Position numbers and translations under genes: made by a program. Positions 26,265-34,693 of a DNA stretch of 64,000 bases are shown here, in pieces. Origin of the DNA: Mesorhizobium sp. LSHC420B00 (GTDB taxonomy: Bacteria > Pseudomonadota > Alphaproteobacteria > Rhizobiales > Rhizobiaceae); assembly GCF_000503055.1 (NCBI RefSeq), contig NZ_AYVY01000012.1, positions 1 to 64,000 on the forward strand. Reading direction: 5' to 3'. A model generated the notes under the pieces. The model was given only the letters and a program-made list of their open reading frames with translations. It made no database searches and had not been told where the DNA came from. Numbering within the stretch: position 1 is the stretch's first letter; each line of letters begins with the position of its first letter.

Positions 26265-28601
26265 TCACGCTGCCAGCTCAGCGCCAGCGGTGTCATGCTT
26301 GGGCCGCGCGCTGGCCAGAAGCACGACGGGGCAGTTGCAGGCGGCTAAAACAGCGCCGGCGGTTTCGCCGAAGAACAGGTCCTCACCCGGACGTTGGGTG
26401 ACACCCATCACGACGATCGCCGCGCCTTTGGCCGCCTCCCTAGTGATCGCCTTGTCGGGTGTGACGCGGGTATGGAACGCGGTGTCGATATGCAGGCCGT
26501 AGCGGCCCGCCAAGTCGGCGATGTCTTTCAGCATGGCCTCTTCGCGGCTATGCGACACGGATGTCGACCTGCGCCCCTTGGCTGCTTTTTGCGAGACGTA
26601 GAGAACCTTGATCCGCGCCCGGTTTGGACGGGCCAGCGCCAGCGCCAAGTCGGCGGCGCGGCGCGCCACCTGGGTACCGTTGACGGGGACGAGAATGCTG
26701 GTGCCGGCCTTCAGCGTTGGCATCTTTTCGGCAGCATTGCCGCCGTTCAGGACCAGGCAAAGCGGGCCGTCAAATCCTGCGGCAATGTCGTTGAGGGCCG
26801 GCGCGAAGGCGCCATCGGCGGTCAGCACATTGTCAAGGCCGACCAGCAACAGGCCGTATCCCTTGCGGGCCTCTTCGGCGATCGTCTCACCGGTGGCTTC
26901 CAACTCGGTGCGGGCCGTCAGGTGGAATTTGCCGACAAGCGTATCTTCGATCCGTTTTACCGCCTGGGCGCTTTTCTTTGCACCCTTCTTGATTTCCTGC
27001 AGGGCGCGCTCCTGTCCCTTGCTGTCGCTCGGCCTGTCAATTCGGCCGTCTTTCGGCTGAAGCAAGGTGGTGGGCAGGCGAAGCAAGGTAGTGGGCATGC
27101 CGCTGCCTCCGCCGACCAGTCCGGCGAGATGGGCAGTGAACTTGCCAATCCTGCTGTCGTCGACCAGCACCAGCAGCCGCTCCAGCCTGGAAATGAAGCC
27201 GTATTCGTCCAACGCCTCGCGCTCGACACGCTGCTGCTCGTCGTGCCCAACCGGCAGCCGGCCGAGCGCCCAGCGCAGCATCGGCGGCATGGCCAGCGTG
27301 GTGATCACGGCCATGGTGACGATCATGGTGAAGAGATTGTGCGACAGGATGTTCATCGACAGGCCGATGCTGGCGACGATCACCTCGGTCGAGCCGCGCG
27401 CGTTCATGGCGCTGCCCACGGCGATTGCTCCCTTGAACGACATGGCGGCGAGCCTAGCGCCGATGAACGCGCCGCCAAACTTGCCGATGCTGGCGATAAC
27501 CACCAGAGCGCCCGTCAGCATGGCAAGCGTCGGATCGGCAAGCACTGTGAGATCGGCGGAAAGCCCCGCCATGCCGAAGAAGATCGGCATGAACAGCGCG
27601 GTGATGACGCCGCGCAGCTGGCCTTCGATATGGCTGGAGAGGATGGGCGATTCCCCGACAAGGATACCGGCGACGAACGCACCCAGCACCGTATGCACGC
27701 CTATCATATTGGTGATCAGCGCCATCACGCCCATGATGATGAGGATCATGGTGATCACAGCGAACTCGCTGTGGAATTGATCGTTGGTCCAGCGGATCAA
27801 GGTGAAGACAAGACGGCGGCCAATGGTGAAGGAGAACACCATGAACAGTGCCACCGCGGCGATGGTGGTCACCAGCGGCGCGAACTGCAGCCTGCCATTG
27901 GTGGCGATGCCGAAGGTTACGGCGATGATAAGCCAGCCGATCGTGTCCTCGATGATCGCCGAGGAAATAATCACCTGTCCGAGGTTGCGGCGCATGAAGT
28001 TCATCTCGCGCACCACCATGGCGACGATCTTGACCGACGAGATCGACAGCGCGGTGCCCAGGAACAGCCCGGCGACGGTGCGTTGCGTGGCGTCAGACAG
28101 CAATGCGTCCGGCAGGAACTGCGCCAGCGCGAAACCGCAGATGAAGGGCACCACGACGCCGGTCGCCGAAATGGAAAAACAGGCCGCGCCAACCCGGCGC
28201 ACCAGCCGCAGGTCCGTCTCCATGCCGGTCAGCAAAAGCAGCATCAGGATGCCGAGCTGTGAGACGGCGTCGATCATGCCCTTTTGCGCAGGATCGCTGG
28301 GAAAGATCAGGTGCTGAGCCGATGGCCATAGCCAGCCGAACAGCGAAGGACCGAGCAGGATGCCGCCGATCAGTTGGCCCATGATTGCCGGCTGGCCATA
28401 GCGCTGCAGCACTTCGCCCAGGCCGCGCCCGACAAGCAGCAGCAGGACGATCTCGGCAACGAAAGCGCCTTCGCCCGAACCGCCCATTCCCGAAGCCTTG
28501 GTTCCGGCAACAAGCGTCTCCGCCGCCCGGGCCGCTCCTGCGGGGACGAATGCACAAACCAACAGCGCCAGGCTGGAACGTGTCGGAGCCTGCCAAGCCA
28601 T
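26265..28601 (-). CDS. CPA2-type cation/proton antiporter with universal-stress-protein domain
   Basis: 778 residues. A signal-like first helix, then about twelve membrane segments (residues about 40-430) with the CPA2 features GQPAIMGQLIGGILLGPSLF, LTGMETDLRLVRRVG, FGMAGLSADL and GSAMNARGSTEVIVASIGLS. A C-terminal soluble part (about 490-760) is UspA-like, with ILVPVNGTQVARRAADLAL and VVMGVTQRPGEDLFFGETA. It probably moves K+ or Na+ against protons under nucleotide control. ATG at 28601 was chosen; an extra 23-residue upstream extension is unlikely. Confidence 0.88.
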   Translation of the reverse strand: MAWQAPTRSSLALLVCAFVPAGAARAAETLVAGTKASGMGGSGEGAFVAEIVLLLLVGRGLGEVLQRYGQPAIMGQLIGGILLGPSLFGWLWPSAQHLIFPSDPAQKGMIDAVSQLGILMLLLLTGMETDLRLVRRVGAACFSISATGVVVPFICGFALAQFLPDALLSDATQRTVAGLFLGTALSISSVKIVAMVVREMNFMRRNLGQVIISSAIIEDTIGWLIIAVTFGIATNGRLQFAPLVTTIAAVALFMVFSFTIGRRLVFTLIRWTNDQFHSEFAVITMILIIMGVMALITNMIGVHTVLGAFVAGILVGESPILSSHIEGQLRGVITALFMPIFFGMAGLSADLTVLADPTLAMLTGALVVIASIGKFGGAFIGARLAAMSFKGAIAVGSAMNARGSTEVIVASIGLSMNILSHNLFTMIVTMAVITTLAMPPMLRWALGRLPVGHDEQQRVEREALDEYGFISRLERLLVLVDDSRIGKFTAHLAGLVGGGSGMPTTLLRLPTTLLQPKDGRIDRPSDSKGQERALQEIKKGAKKSAQAVKRIEDTLVGKFHLTARTELEATGETIAEEARKGYGLLLVGLDNVLTADGAFAPALNDIAAGFDGPLCLVLNGGNAAEKMPTLKAGTSILVPVNGTQVARRAADLALALARPNRARIKVLYVSQKAAKGRRSTSVSHSREEAMLKDIADLAGRYGLHIDTAFHTRVTPDKAITREAAKGAAIVVMGVTQRPGEDLFFGETAGAVLAACNCPVVLLASARPKHDTAGAELAA

Positions 28602-28672
28602 GAAACCCCCATCGCCCAATGCACCTGCCCCACAACGCGCGACAGGCCGTTGCGTTGCTAGACAGGGCATTG

Positions 28673-29371
28673 CTAGACGTGGACGTCACCGAAGGAGAGT
28701 TCGCCGTCGTCGCTCTCCGTCAGGTAGGCTGCCATCAGCAGGCCGGCATAGAGGACGGCGACCAGCACGACGATGGCGCCACCAGGAACTGGACCCAGCG
28801 CAGCACTGGCGACGGCCTCACGCATCGACCCGACGAAGCCGATGCGGACGCCTTCGTTTAAGAGGCTGGGGGTCGACAGTTTGAGGATCCAGGCCAGCAG
28901 CAGGATCAGCAGCATGTAGATGTAATTCCGACGCAGACGGCGCGCCAAAGCCACGCGTTGCGAAATCAGGAATTTTGGTGCGCGCAGGCTCTCGCCGACG
29001 ATCAACAGCCAATCGGACGCGAAATCCGGCTGCGGCGAGAATACCTGTGCGAAATAGTGCCGTTCGAACTGGCGCACGCGAGCCCGATAGAAGTCGAAGA
29101 AGCGGTATCGCCGCGCCTCGATCCACAGCAGCAGCAGAACAAGCAGCATGGCAAACAGCAGCACGCCATGGTGAGCGCTGGCTGTCGAAAGCGAGACGGA
29201 CAGCATCGCCGCGACAACCGTTATCGCCCAATTGCTCGTCCGGTCCAGGCGGTCGCGCCACCCAGCCATGCGCGCAATCTCGGCGCGATGGAAGTGGGAC
29301 ATCGTGGTTACGAGTTCGCCGGACGAAAGCGTTCGCCCGATGGGGTCCGGCGCCGCCAACGCTTCTGCCAT
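28673..29371 (-). CDS. DUF2270 membrane protein
   Basis: A 232-residue protein with hydrophobic segments at about residues 47-83 (two close helices), 149-169 and 195-215. SHFHRAEIARMAGWRDRLDRT and RYRFFDFYRARVRQFERHYF are the conserved DUF2270 stretches. ATG at 29371 follows GGTGGAGG at good spacing; the frame is open to an ATG at 29413. It lies 71 bp before the antiporter gene on the same strand and may be its partner. Function unknown. Confidence 0.8.
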   Translation of the reverse strand: MAEALAAPDPIGRTLSSGELVTTMSHFHRAEIARMAGWRDRLDRTSNWAITVVAAMLSVSLSTASAHHGVLLFAMLLVLLLLWIEARRYRFFDFYRARVRQFERHYFAQVFSPQPDFASDWLLIVGESLRAPKFLISQRVALARRLRRNYIYMLLILLLAWILKLSTPSLLNEGVRIGFVGSMREAVASAALGPVPGGAIVVLVAVLYAGLLMAAYLTESDDGELSFGDVHV

Positions 29372-29428
29372 GACCATGCCTCCACCCGCCATGCGAAACG
29401 GCCGGAGGAACATATCGTTCCGAACGCT

Positions 29429-31537
29429 TCAAGTTGCCGGGCGCAGCCAGACCTTGTTGTCGTGGAAGGCGGCGCCGCCATAGGGCGCCGGCGCATCGGC
29501 GCCAGTCAGCACGTTGATGCCCTCGCCGCGCTCATGGGCGCTGTTCGGCCAGATGCCTTCGGCGATGACCACGCCGCGCTTGATGCCGTCGAACAGTTTT
29601 GCGTGCAGCACCACTTCGCCACGCTGGTTGCCGACTTCGATGCGGCCGCCGTCGGCGACGCCGAGTGCCGCCGCATCATCGGGATGCAAGAGCAGCTCCG
29701 GCCGGCGCTCTTTTGCCTGCGACACCGGCGTTTCGGTGAAGGTCGAATTGAGGAAATTGCGCGCCGGCGAGGTGGTCAGCCGGAACGGGTGCGCCTCGTC
29801 CGCCACCTCGATCAGATCGACATGGTCGGGGAATTCCGGCAGGCTCGCCACCGGCCCGAACAGGCCCATGCTTTTCGGTGGCCGATTGGGCGACGCCTGG
29901 CCCGTCCAGTCGGCGCGAAAATGAAACTTCTTGTCGGCATGGCCGAAGCCGTCGAGGTAATGCGCGGCATCGAAATCCGGCTGCAAATCGACCCATTTCT
30001 GCTCTTTCAGGCTCGAAAAGCTGCCCAGCCCGCGCTTGCCCAGAATGACGTCGATATGCTGCTGCTCGGTCATGCCGAAGCCCGGGCGATCGGCGACACC
30101 GAGTCTTTTGCCGAGTTCCTCGATGACGAAATGGTTGGTGCGCGGACCTTCCGGCGGGTCGATCAGCTTCGGCCCGAGCGTGATGTGCTGGTTGCCGCCG
30201 CCCTTGTAGACGTCGTCATGCTCAAGAAACATCGTCGCCGGCAGCACCACATCGGCGAGCTTGGCGGTGTCGGTCATGAACTGCTCGTGCACGCAGGAGA
30301 ACAGATCGTCGCGCAAAAAACCCTGCTTCACCAGCCGCTGCTCCGGCGCGACATTGACCGGATTGGTGTTCTGGATCAGCAGCGCCGTCACCGGCGGGCC
30401 CCCATAGAGCGCATCCTCAGCCCCGGTCAGCACCGGGCCGATGCGCGAATGGTCGAGATGACGGATCGCGGGGTCGCGCATCCGCGTGCCTTCGAGCAGT
30501 TCCTGATTGAGCTTGAAGATGCCCGAATTGGTATGGAAGGCGCCGCCGCCTTCATATTGCCAGCAGCCGGTGACCGCGGCGATCGAGGCTGCGGCGTGCA
30601 TGTTGACCGAACCGTTGCGCTGGCGCGAAAACCCGTAGCCGAGGCGGAAGTAGGTCTTGTTCGTCGTGCCGACGAGACGGGCGAAGGTCTCGATTTCGTC
30701 GACAGAAAGCCCGGTGATATCAGCGGCCCATTGCGGCGTCCTCGTTTGAAGATGCGCTTCCAGACCATGCGGGTCGTCGGTGTATTTTTCCAAATAAGCG
30801 CGGTCGGCCATGCCGTCACGGAACAGCACGTGCATCACCGCGCAGGCCAGCGCGCCGTCGGTGCCGGGCTTCAGCACCAGGCCGAGATCGGCCTGCTTCA
30901 TCGTCGCGTTCTCGTAAACATCGATGACGACGATCTTGGCGCCGCGTTCCTTGCGCGCCTTGATGGCGTGGGTCATGACGTTGACCTGCGTGACCACGGC
31001 GTTGGTGCCCCAGATCACCACGCAATCGGACTTCGCCATCTCGCGCGGATCGGGGCCGCGCAGTGCGCCTGCCCCCATCATCCAGCCGGTCCAGGCCAGA
31101 TTGGTGCAGATCGAACTGAAGAAGCCGGAGTATTTCTTGGCATGCCTGAGCCGCTCGATGCCGTCGCGCTGCACCAGACCCATCGTGCCGGCATAGTAAT
31201 AGGGCCAGACCGTCTCCGAGCCGAATTTTGCCTCCGCCGCGATGAACTTTTCGGCGACAAGGTCGAGTGCGGCCTCCCAGCTCGCTTCCTTCCAGGCGCC
31301 CTCGCCCTTGGCGCCCGCCCGGACCAGCGGTTTCAGCAGGCGGTCGGGATGATGGACGCGGTCGGCGTAGCGGGCGACCTTGGCGCAGATGACGCCGGCC
31401 GTGTAGCTGTTGGCCTTGGCGCCATGGACGCGGCCGATACGCCTGGCGTCAAGCAACTCGACCTCGAGCGCGCAGGTTGAGGGACAATCATGCGGACAGG
31501 CCGAATGGCCGATTTTGAGCTTGGCGTGCTGATTCAT
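29429..31537 (-). CDS. Molybdopterin oxidoreductase of the formate dehydrogenase/DMSO reductase superfamily
   Basis: 702 residues. The N-terminal 4Fe-4S motif is CPHDCPSTC with a fourth Cys in GVICAKV about 36 residues later, then the bis-MGD domain (VVIWGTNAVVTQVNVMTHAI, VVIDVYENATMKQADLGLVL, LRLGYGFSRQRNG-like FRLGYGFSRQRNGS) and the C-terminal beta-barrel (FLNSTFTETPVSQAKE, NQRGEVVLHAKLFDG). No signal peptide, so cytoplasmic. The substrate is not clear; no partner subunit is adjacent. moaD and moaE lie 12 kb away. Confidence 0.85.
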   Translation of the reverse strand: MNQHAKLKIGHSACPHDCPSTCALEVELLDARRIGRVHGAKANSYTAGVICAKVARYADRVHHPDRLLKPLVRAGAKGEGAWKEASWEAALDLVAEKFIAAEAKFGSETVWPYYYAGTMGLVQRDGIERLRHAKKYSGFFSSICTNLAWTGWMMGAGALRGPDPREMAKSDCVVIWGTNAVVTQVNVMTHAIKARKERGAKIVVIDVYENATMKQADLGLVLKPGTDGALACAVMHVLFRDGMADRAYLEKYTDDPHGLEAHLQTRTPQWAADITGLSVDEIETFARLVGTTNKTYFRLGYGFSRQRNGSVNMHAAASIAAVTGCWQYEGGGAFHTNSGIFKLNQELLEGTRMRDPAIRHLDHSRIGPVLTGAEDALYGGPPVTALLIQNTNPVNVAPEQRLVKQGFLRDDLFSCVHEQFMTDTAKLADVVLPATMFLEHDDVYKGGGNQHITLGPKLIDPPEGPRTNHFVIEELGKRLGVADRPGFGMTEQQHIDVILGKRGLGSFSSLKEQKWVDLQPDFDAAHYLDGFGHADKKFHFRADWTGQASPNRPPKSMGLFGPVASLPEFPDHVDLIEVADEAHPFRLTTSPARNFLNSTFTETPVSQAKERRPELLLHPDDAAALGVADGGRIEVGNQRGEVVLHAKLFDGIKRGVVIAEGIWPNSAHERGEGINVLTGADAPAPYGGAAFHDNKVWLRPAT

Positions 31538-31579
31538 GGGAGCAAACTAGCCGGTTGTGATAGCGGCGTGTAGGGCCAG

Positions 31580-31777
31580 TTACACGCCATCAATGCGCTT
31601 GAACAAGGCGTTGTAGGCACCGCATTTCGGGCAATGTATGTGGCGCTCGACATGCGATGATCCGGCTCCGGCGTCGATGACCAGCAGATTGCCGTCTCCA
31701 CACTCAGGACATTTTACGACAGCTCCGGAATTGACGGCCAAAACCTTGGCAGCTTCGATCCACAGTTTTGCCGACAT
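31580..31777 (-). CDS. 65-residue zinc-ribbon protein
   Basis: A small protein with KCPECGDGNLL and HIHCPKCGAYN, two CPxCG knuckles that would hold one zinc. The N-terminal helix MSAKLWIEAAKVLAVN precedes it. It starts 4 bp after the ABC-F stop on the same strand, so it is probably translated from the same mRNA, and ends 42 bp before the molybdopterin enzyme gene. The function is unknown; RNA or protein binding is possible. Confidence 0.65.
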   Translation of the reverse strand: MSAKLWIEAAKVLAVNSGAVVKCPECGDGNLLVIDAGAGSSHVERHIHCPKCGAYNALFKRIDGV

Positions 31778-31781
31778 CGTC

Positions 31782-33659
31782 CTACTCCGCCGTGCCTTCC
31801 TCGTACTCCGCCGACATCGACAGCCATTTCTCCTCGTGGCCGGCCAGCTGTTGCGCGAGTTGTGAGCGTTCCTTGGCCAGCCTTGTCGCGGTCGAGGGGT
31901 CCTTTTCGTAGACGGCCGGATTGGCGAGTTCGTCCTCGATCAGGTCGATGCGCTTGCGGAGGCGGTCCATCAGCGCTTCGGTGGCGCGGATTTCCTTGGC
32001 CAGCGGCTCGAAAGCGGCGCGGCGCGCGGCTGCATCGCGGCGGCGGTCGGCCTTCGAGGCTTTGTCCGCCTCGCGCTTGCCGCGGCGGTCGCCGGAGACG
32101 CCGGTGACCAGCGTCTTGTAGTCCTCGAGGTCGCCGTCATACGGGTTAACCGCGCCCTCCTTGACCAGCCACAGCCGGTCGGCGGTCGCCTCGAGCAGAT
32201 GGCGGTCGTGCGAGATCAGGATGACGGCGCCGGGAAAATCGTTCAGCGCATGGATCAGCGATTCACGGCTGTCGATGTCGAGATGGTTGGTCGGCTCGTC
32301 GAGGATGAACAGGTTCGGCCCCTCGAAGGCCGACAGGCCCATCAGGAGCCGCGCCTTTTCGCCGCCGGACAGGTCTTTGGCGGCGGTGTTCATCTTTTCG
32401 GTGGTCAGGCCGAACTGCGCGACGCGGCCGCGCACCTTGGATTCCGGCGCGTCCGGCATCAGCCGGCGGACATGCTCATAGGCGTTTTCGTCGGGCCTGA
32501 GGTCGTCGAGCTGGTGCTGGGCGAAGATTGCCACCTTCAGCCCGGGCGCCACGGTCATGCCGCCGGTCTCCGGCTTCAGCCGGCCGGCCAACAGCTTGGC
32601 GAAGGTCGACTTGCCGTTGCCGTTGGCGCCGAGCAGCGCGATGCGGTCGTCGGCATCGACGCGCAGCGTCATCTTCTTCAGGATCGGCGCACCCTCGGTA
32701 TAGCCGACATTGACGTTGTTCAGCGCGATGATCGGCGAGGCCACCGTCTTCACCGGCTCCGGAAAGGAGAACGGCCGAACCGTGTCGTTCACAATCGCGG
32801 CGATCGGCTTCATCTTCTCCAGCGCCTTGATGCGCGACTGCGCCTGCCTCGCCTTCGACGCCTTGGCGCGGAAGCGCTCGACGAAGGATTCCATGTGCTT
32901 GCGCGCGGCTTCCTGCTTCACGCGGCCCTTCTCCTGCAATTCGCGCTGCTCGGTATATTGGCGCTCGAACTGATCGTAGCCGCCGCGCCAGAACGTCAGC
33001 TTCTTCTGGTCGAGATGGACGATCGAATTGACGGCTCGGTTGAGCAGGTCGCGGTCGTGCGAAATCAGCAGCACAGTGTGCGGGTATTTCGACACGTAGT
33101 TTTCCAGCCACAGCGTGCCTTCGAGATCAAGATAATTGGTCGGCTCGTCGAGCAGCAGCAGATCGGGCTCGGCAAACAGCACCGCGGCCAGCGCGACGCG
33201 CATGCGCCAGCCGCCGGAGAAGGACGAGGCCGGGCGCCGTTGTGCGGCGTCGTCGAAGCCGAGGCCGGCGAGAATGGTGGCGGCGCGTGACTCGGCCGAG
33301 TGCGCATCGATATCGGCCAGCCGCATATGGATATCGGCGATGCGGTGCGGATCGGTCGCCGTCTTTTCCTCTTCGAGCAGCGCACTCCGTTCAAGGTCGG
33401 CCTTGAGCACGATCTCGATCAGCGGCTCCTCGGTGCCCGGCGCTTCCTGAGCGACCTGGCCGATGCGTGTGTTCTTGGGCAGACTGATCGAGCCGGTCTC
33501 GGAGGCGAGGTCGCCGGTGATCGCCTTGAACAAGGTCGTCTTGCCGGTGCCGTTGCGGCCGACAAGGCCAGCCTTGCTGCCGGCCGGCAAGGTCAGCGAG
33601 GCATGGTCGAGAAGCAGGCGTCCGGCCATGCGGAGCGAAAGGTCGTTGATGATCAGCAT
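31782..33659 (-). CDS. ABC-F family translation ATPase
   Basis: 625 residues with two ABC domains and no membrane segments. First Walker A GRNGTGKTTL (about 38), signature SFSGGWRMRVALA, Walker B LLLLDEPTNYLD; second Walker A GANGNGKSTF (about 345), signature LSGGEKARLL, Walker B LFILDEPTNHLD. The linker between domains (about 245-300) is the P-site tRNA interaction motif region; a charged coiled C-terminal extension (about 540-625) resembles the YheS/Uup type. It acts on the ribosome. ATG at 33659 fits the family; the longer frame to 33923 runs through a hairpin. Confidence 0.9.
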   Translation of the reverse strand: MLIINDLSLRMAGRLLLDHASLTLPAGSKAGLVGRNGTGKTTLFKAITGDLASETGSISLPKNTRIGQVAQEAPGTEEPLIEIVLKADLERSALLEEEKTATDPHRIADIHMRLADIDAHSAESRAATILAGLGFDDAAQRRPASSFSGGWRMRVALAAVLFAEPDLLLLDEPTNYLDLEGTLWLENYVSKYPHTVLLISHDRDLLNRAVNSIVHLDQKKLTFWRGGYDQFERQYTEQRELQEKGRVKQEAARKHMESFVERFRAKASKARQAQSRIKALEKMKPIAAIVNDTVRPFSFPEPVKTVASPIIALNNVNVGYTEGAPILKKMTLRVDADDRIALLGANGNGKSTFAKLLAGRLKPETGGMTVAPGLKVAIFAQHQLDDLRPDENAYEHVRRLMPDAPESKVRGRVAQFGLTTEKMNTAAKDLSGGEKARLLMGLSAFEGPNLFILDEPTNHLDIDSRESLIHALNDFPGAVILISHDRHLLEATADRLWLVKEGAVNPYDGDLEDYKTLVTGVSGDRRGKREADKASKADRRRDAAARRAAFEPLAKEIRATEALMDRLRKRIDLIEDELANPAVYEKDPSTATRLAKERSQLAQQLAGHEEKWLSMSAEYEEGTAE

Positions 33660-34113
33660 GGCCGCGCTTTTGCACGGGACAACCATGCTTCGCAAGGGCT
33701 TGAGCCCCGGTTCGCCGCATAAGGCGCGAAAACCGGCAAGCAGGTGACGTCGACCCCCGCGCACCGCGACTTCCCGCAAAACGCAAAAAGAACCCGCTAT
33801 CCTGAGGGGGGACAAGGAAAGCGGGTTCTTTCGTGAACGGCGGCCTTGGGAGCGTCCGATCGACACCCAAACACGCAGCAGCCGGGTTTGTTCCATGGGA
33901 TAGACAAACCATGTGATGAACAAACGCCGGCGTGGCGGCAGGTTTGTCCACAGGGCGTGCCGTTTGTACGCTATCGGACCATGACGCTGCGGAAAGACTC
34001 GGCTATTCTTGGATGTGCGGCGGGCCTGATCTCCGCCTGGCCGGCGTCATCAGCTTCCTCCCAAGCGGCGCCGGCCACCCTTTTTTGACCGGCGCCGACG
34101 CCATTTGAAGCGG
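33660..34113. other. Leader and promoter region of the ABC-F gene
   Basis: 454 bp with no convincing gene. A long-looped hairpin with a T run (33787-33831) lies 128 bp before the ABC-F start on its strand. The rest holds the ABC-F promoter and the end of the lipoprotein gene's transcription unit. Confidence 0.5.
33787..33831 (-). terminator. Terminator-like hairpin in the ABC-F leader
   Basis: AAAGAACCCGCT at 33787-33798 pairs perfectly with AGCGGGTTCTTT at 33820-33831 (12 bp) around a 21-base loop. On the ABC-F coding strand the second arm runs into TTTT, as in an intrinsic terminator. Because it lies inside the expected leader it could attenuate the ABC-F gene; it could equally end a transcript coming from upstream. 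Confidence 0.5.
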
Positions 34114-34293
34114 TCATTGTTTCGGCGGCGTGCCGGGCTGATCGCCGCCGGTCGTCGACTTCGGCACCGGATTCTTGTCGACCTGCGGATTCTGCTCGAC
34201 CGTATCGCCAGGGGCCTTGGTCGGCTGGATGTTGTTGTCGCAACCCGCAACGGTCAGCGCTGCCACAAGCAGCAGGATTGAGCGCTTTTTCAT
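34114..34293 (-). CDS. Small lipoprotein of unknown function
   Basis: 59 residues. MKKRSILLLVAALTVAGC is a lipoprotein signal with lipobox VAGC (Cys 18), then a polar Pro/Gly/Thr-rich tail DNNIQPTKAPGDTVEQNPQV. It would be anchored by lipid to a membrane, probably the outer one. ATG at 34293 follows GAGGAGA; an upstream in-frame ATG at 34383 is not supported. No relatives with known function recognised. Confidence 0.7.
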   Translation of the reverse strand: MKKRSILLLVAALTVAGCDNNIQPTKAPGDTVEQNPQVDKNPVPKSTTGGDQPGTPPKQ

Positions 34294-34425
34294 CGCAGTC
34301 TCCTCTCGCCCGACAACGAGGCGTCGGCGATTTGGTTGCGCGATCGGTGTCGTTCCCGCATTCGCCGAGCAGTCGGGGAACAAAATGCCGCGTCTCCGGT
34401 TGCTCCAGAATCAATGGAGGAAGCC

Positions 34426-34599
34426 ATGATCCGTCTGCTTATCGCCGGGGCAATCGTCTATGTTGCCTATCGCGTCGCCAAGAAAGTGATCGACGAGGTG
34501 CCCGACGATTTCGATCCGCTGCTGCTGCCGCCACCAGAAGACGATCGCGAGGCGCTGCGGCGGCAATCGGCAAGGATGGGCGTCGAGCCCGGGCGTTAG
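34426..34599 (+). CDS. 57-residue membrane-anchored protein
   Basis: MIRLLIAGAIVYVAYRVAKK is one membrane helix with a basic end, followed by an acidic proline-rich tail (DEVPDDFDPLLLPPPEDDRE). A strong ribosome site TGGAGGA precedes the ATG, which argues for a real gene. It is divergent from the lipoprotein gene and lies 94 bp before the helicase gene on the same strand. Function unknown. Confidence 0.55.
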   Translation: MIRLLIAGAIVYVAYRVAKKVIDEVPDDFDPLLLPPPEDDREALRRQSARMGVEPGR

Positions 34600-34693
34600 T
34601 CAACGGGCCTGCCCGCAAGGCTTCTTCGTTCACGAGCCCCATTCCGGCTCCGCAAACCGTTGCGAACAAAGCGGAAACGATGCTTGATGGGCG

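Noticed and set aside
26394-28262. 622-codon open frame on the plus strand
   Set aside because: Antisense to the CPA2 antiporter; composition rich in His, Gln, Asp and Arg without domains.
28958-31480. 840-codon open frame on the plus strand
   Set aside because: It lies antisense to the molybdopterin oxidoreductase and the DUF2270 gene, shows no family motif and is the usual high-G+C shadow frame.
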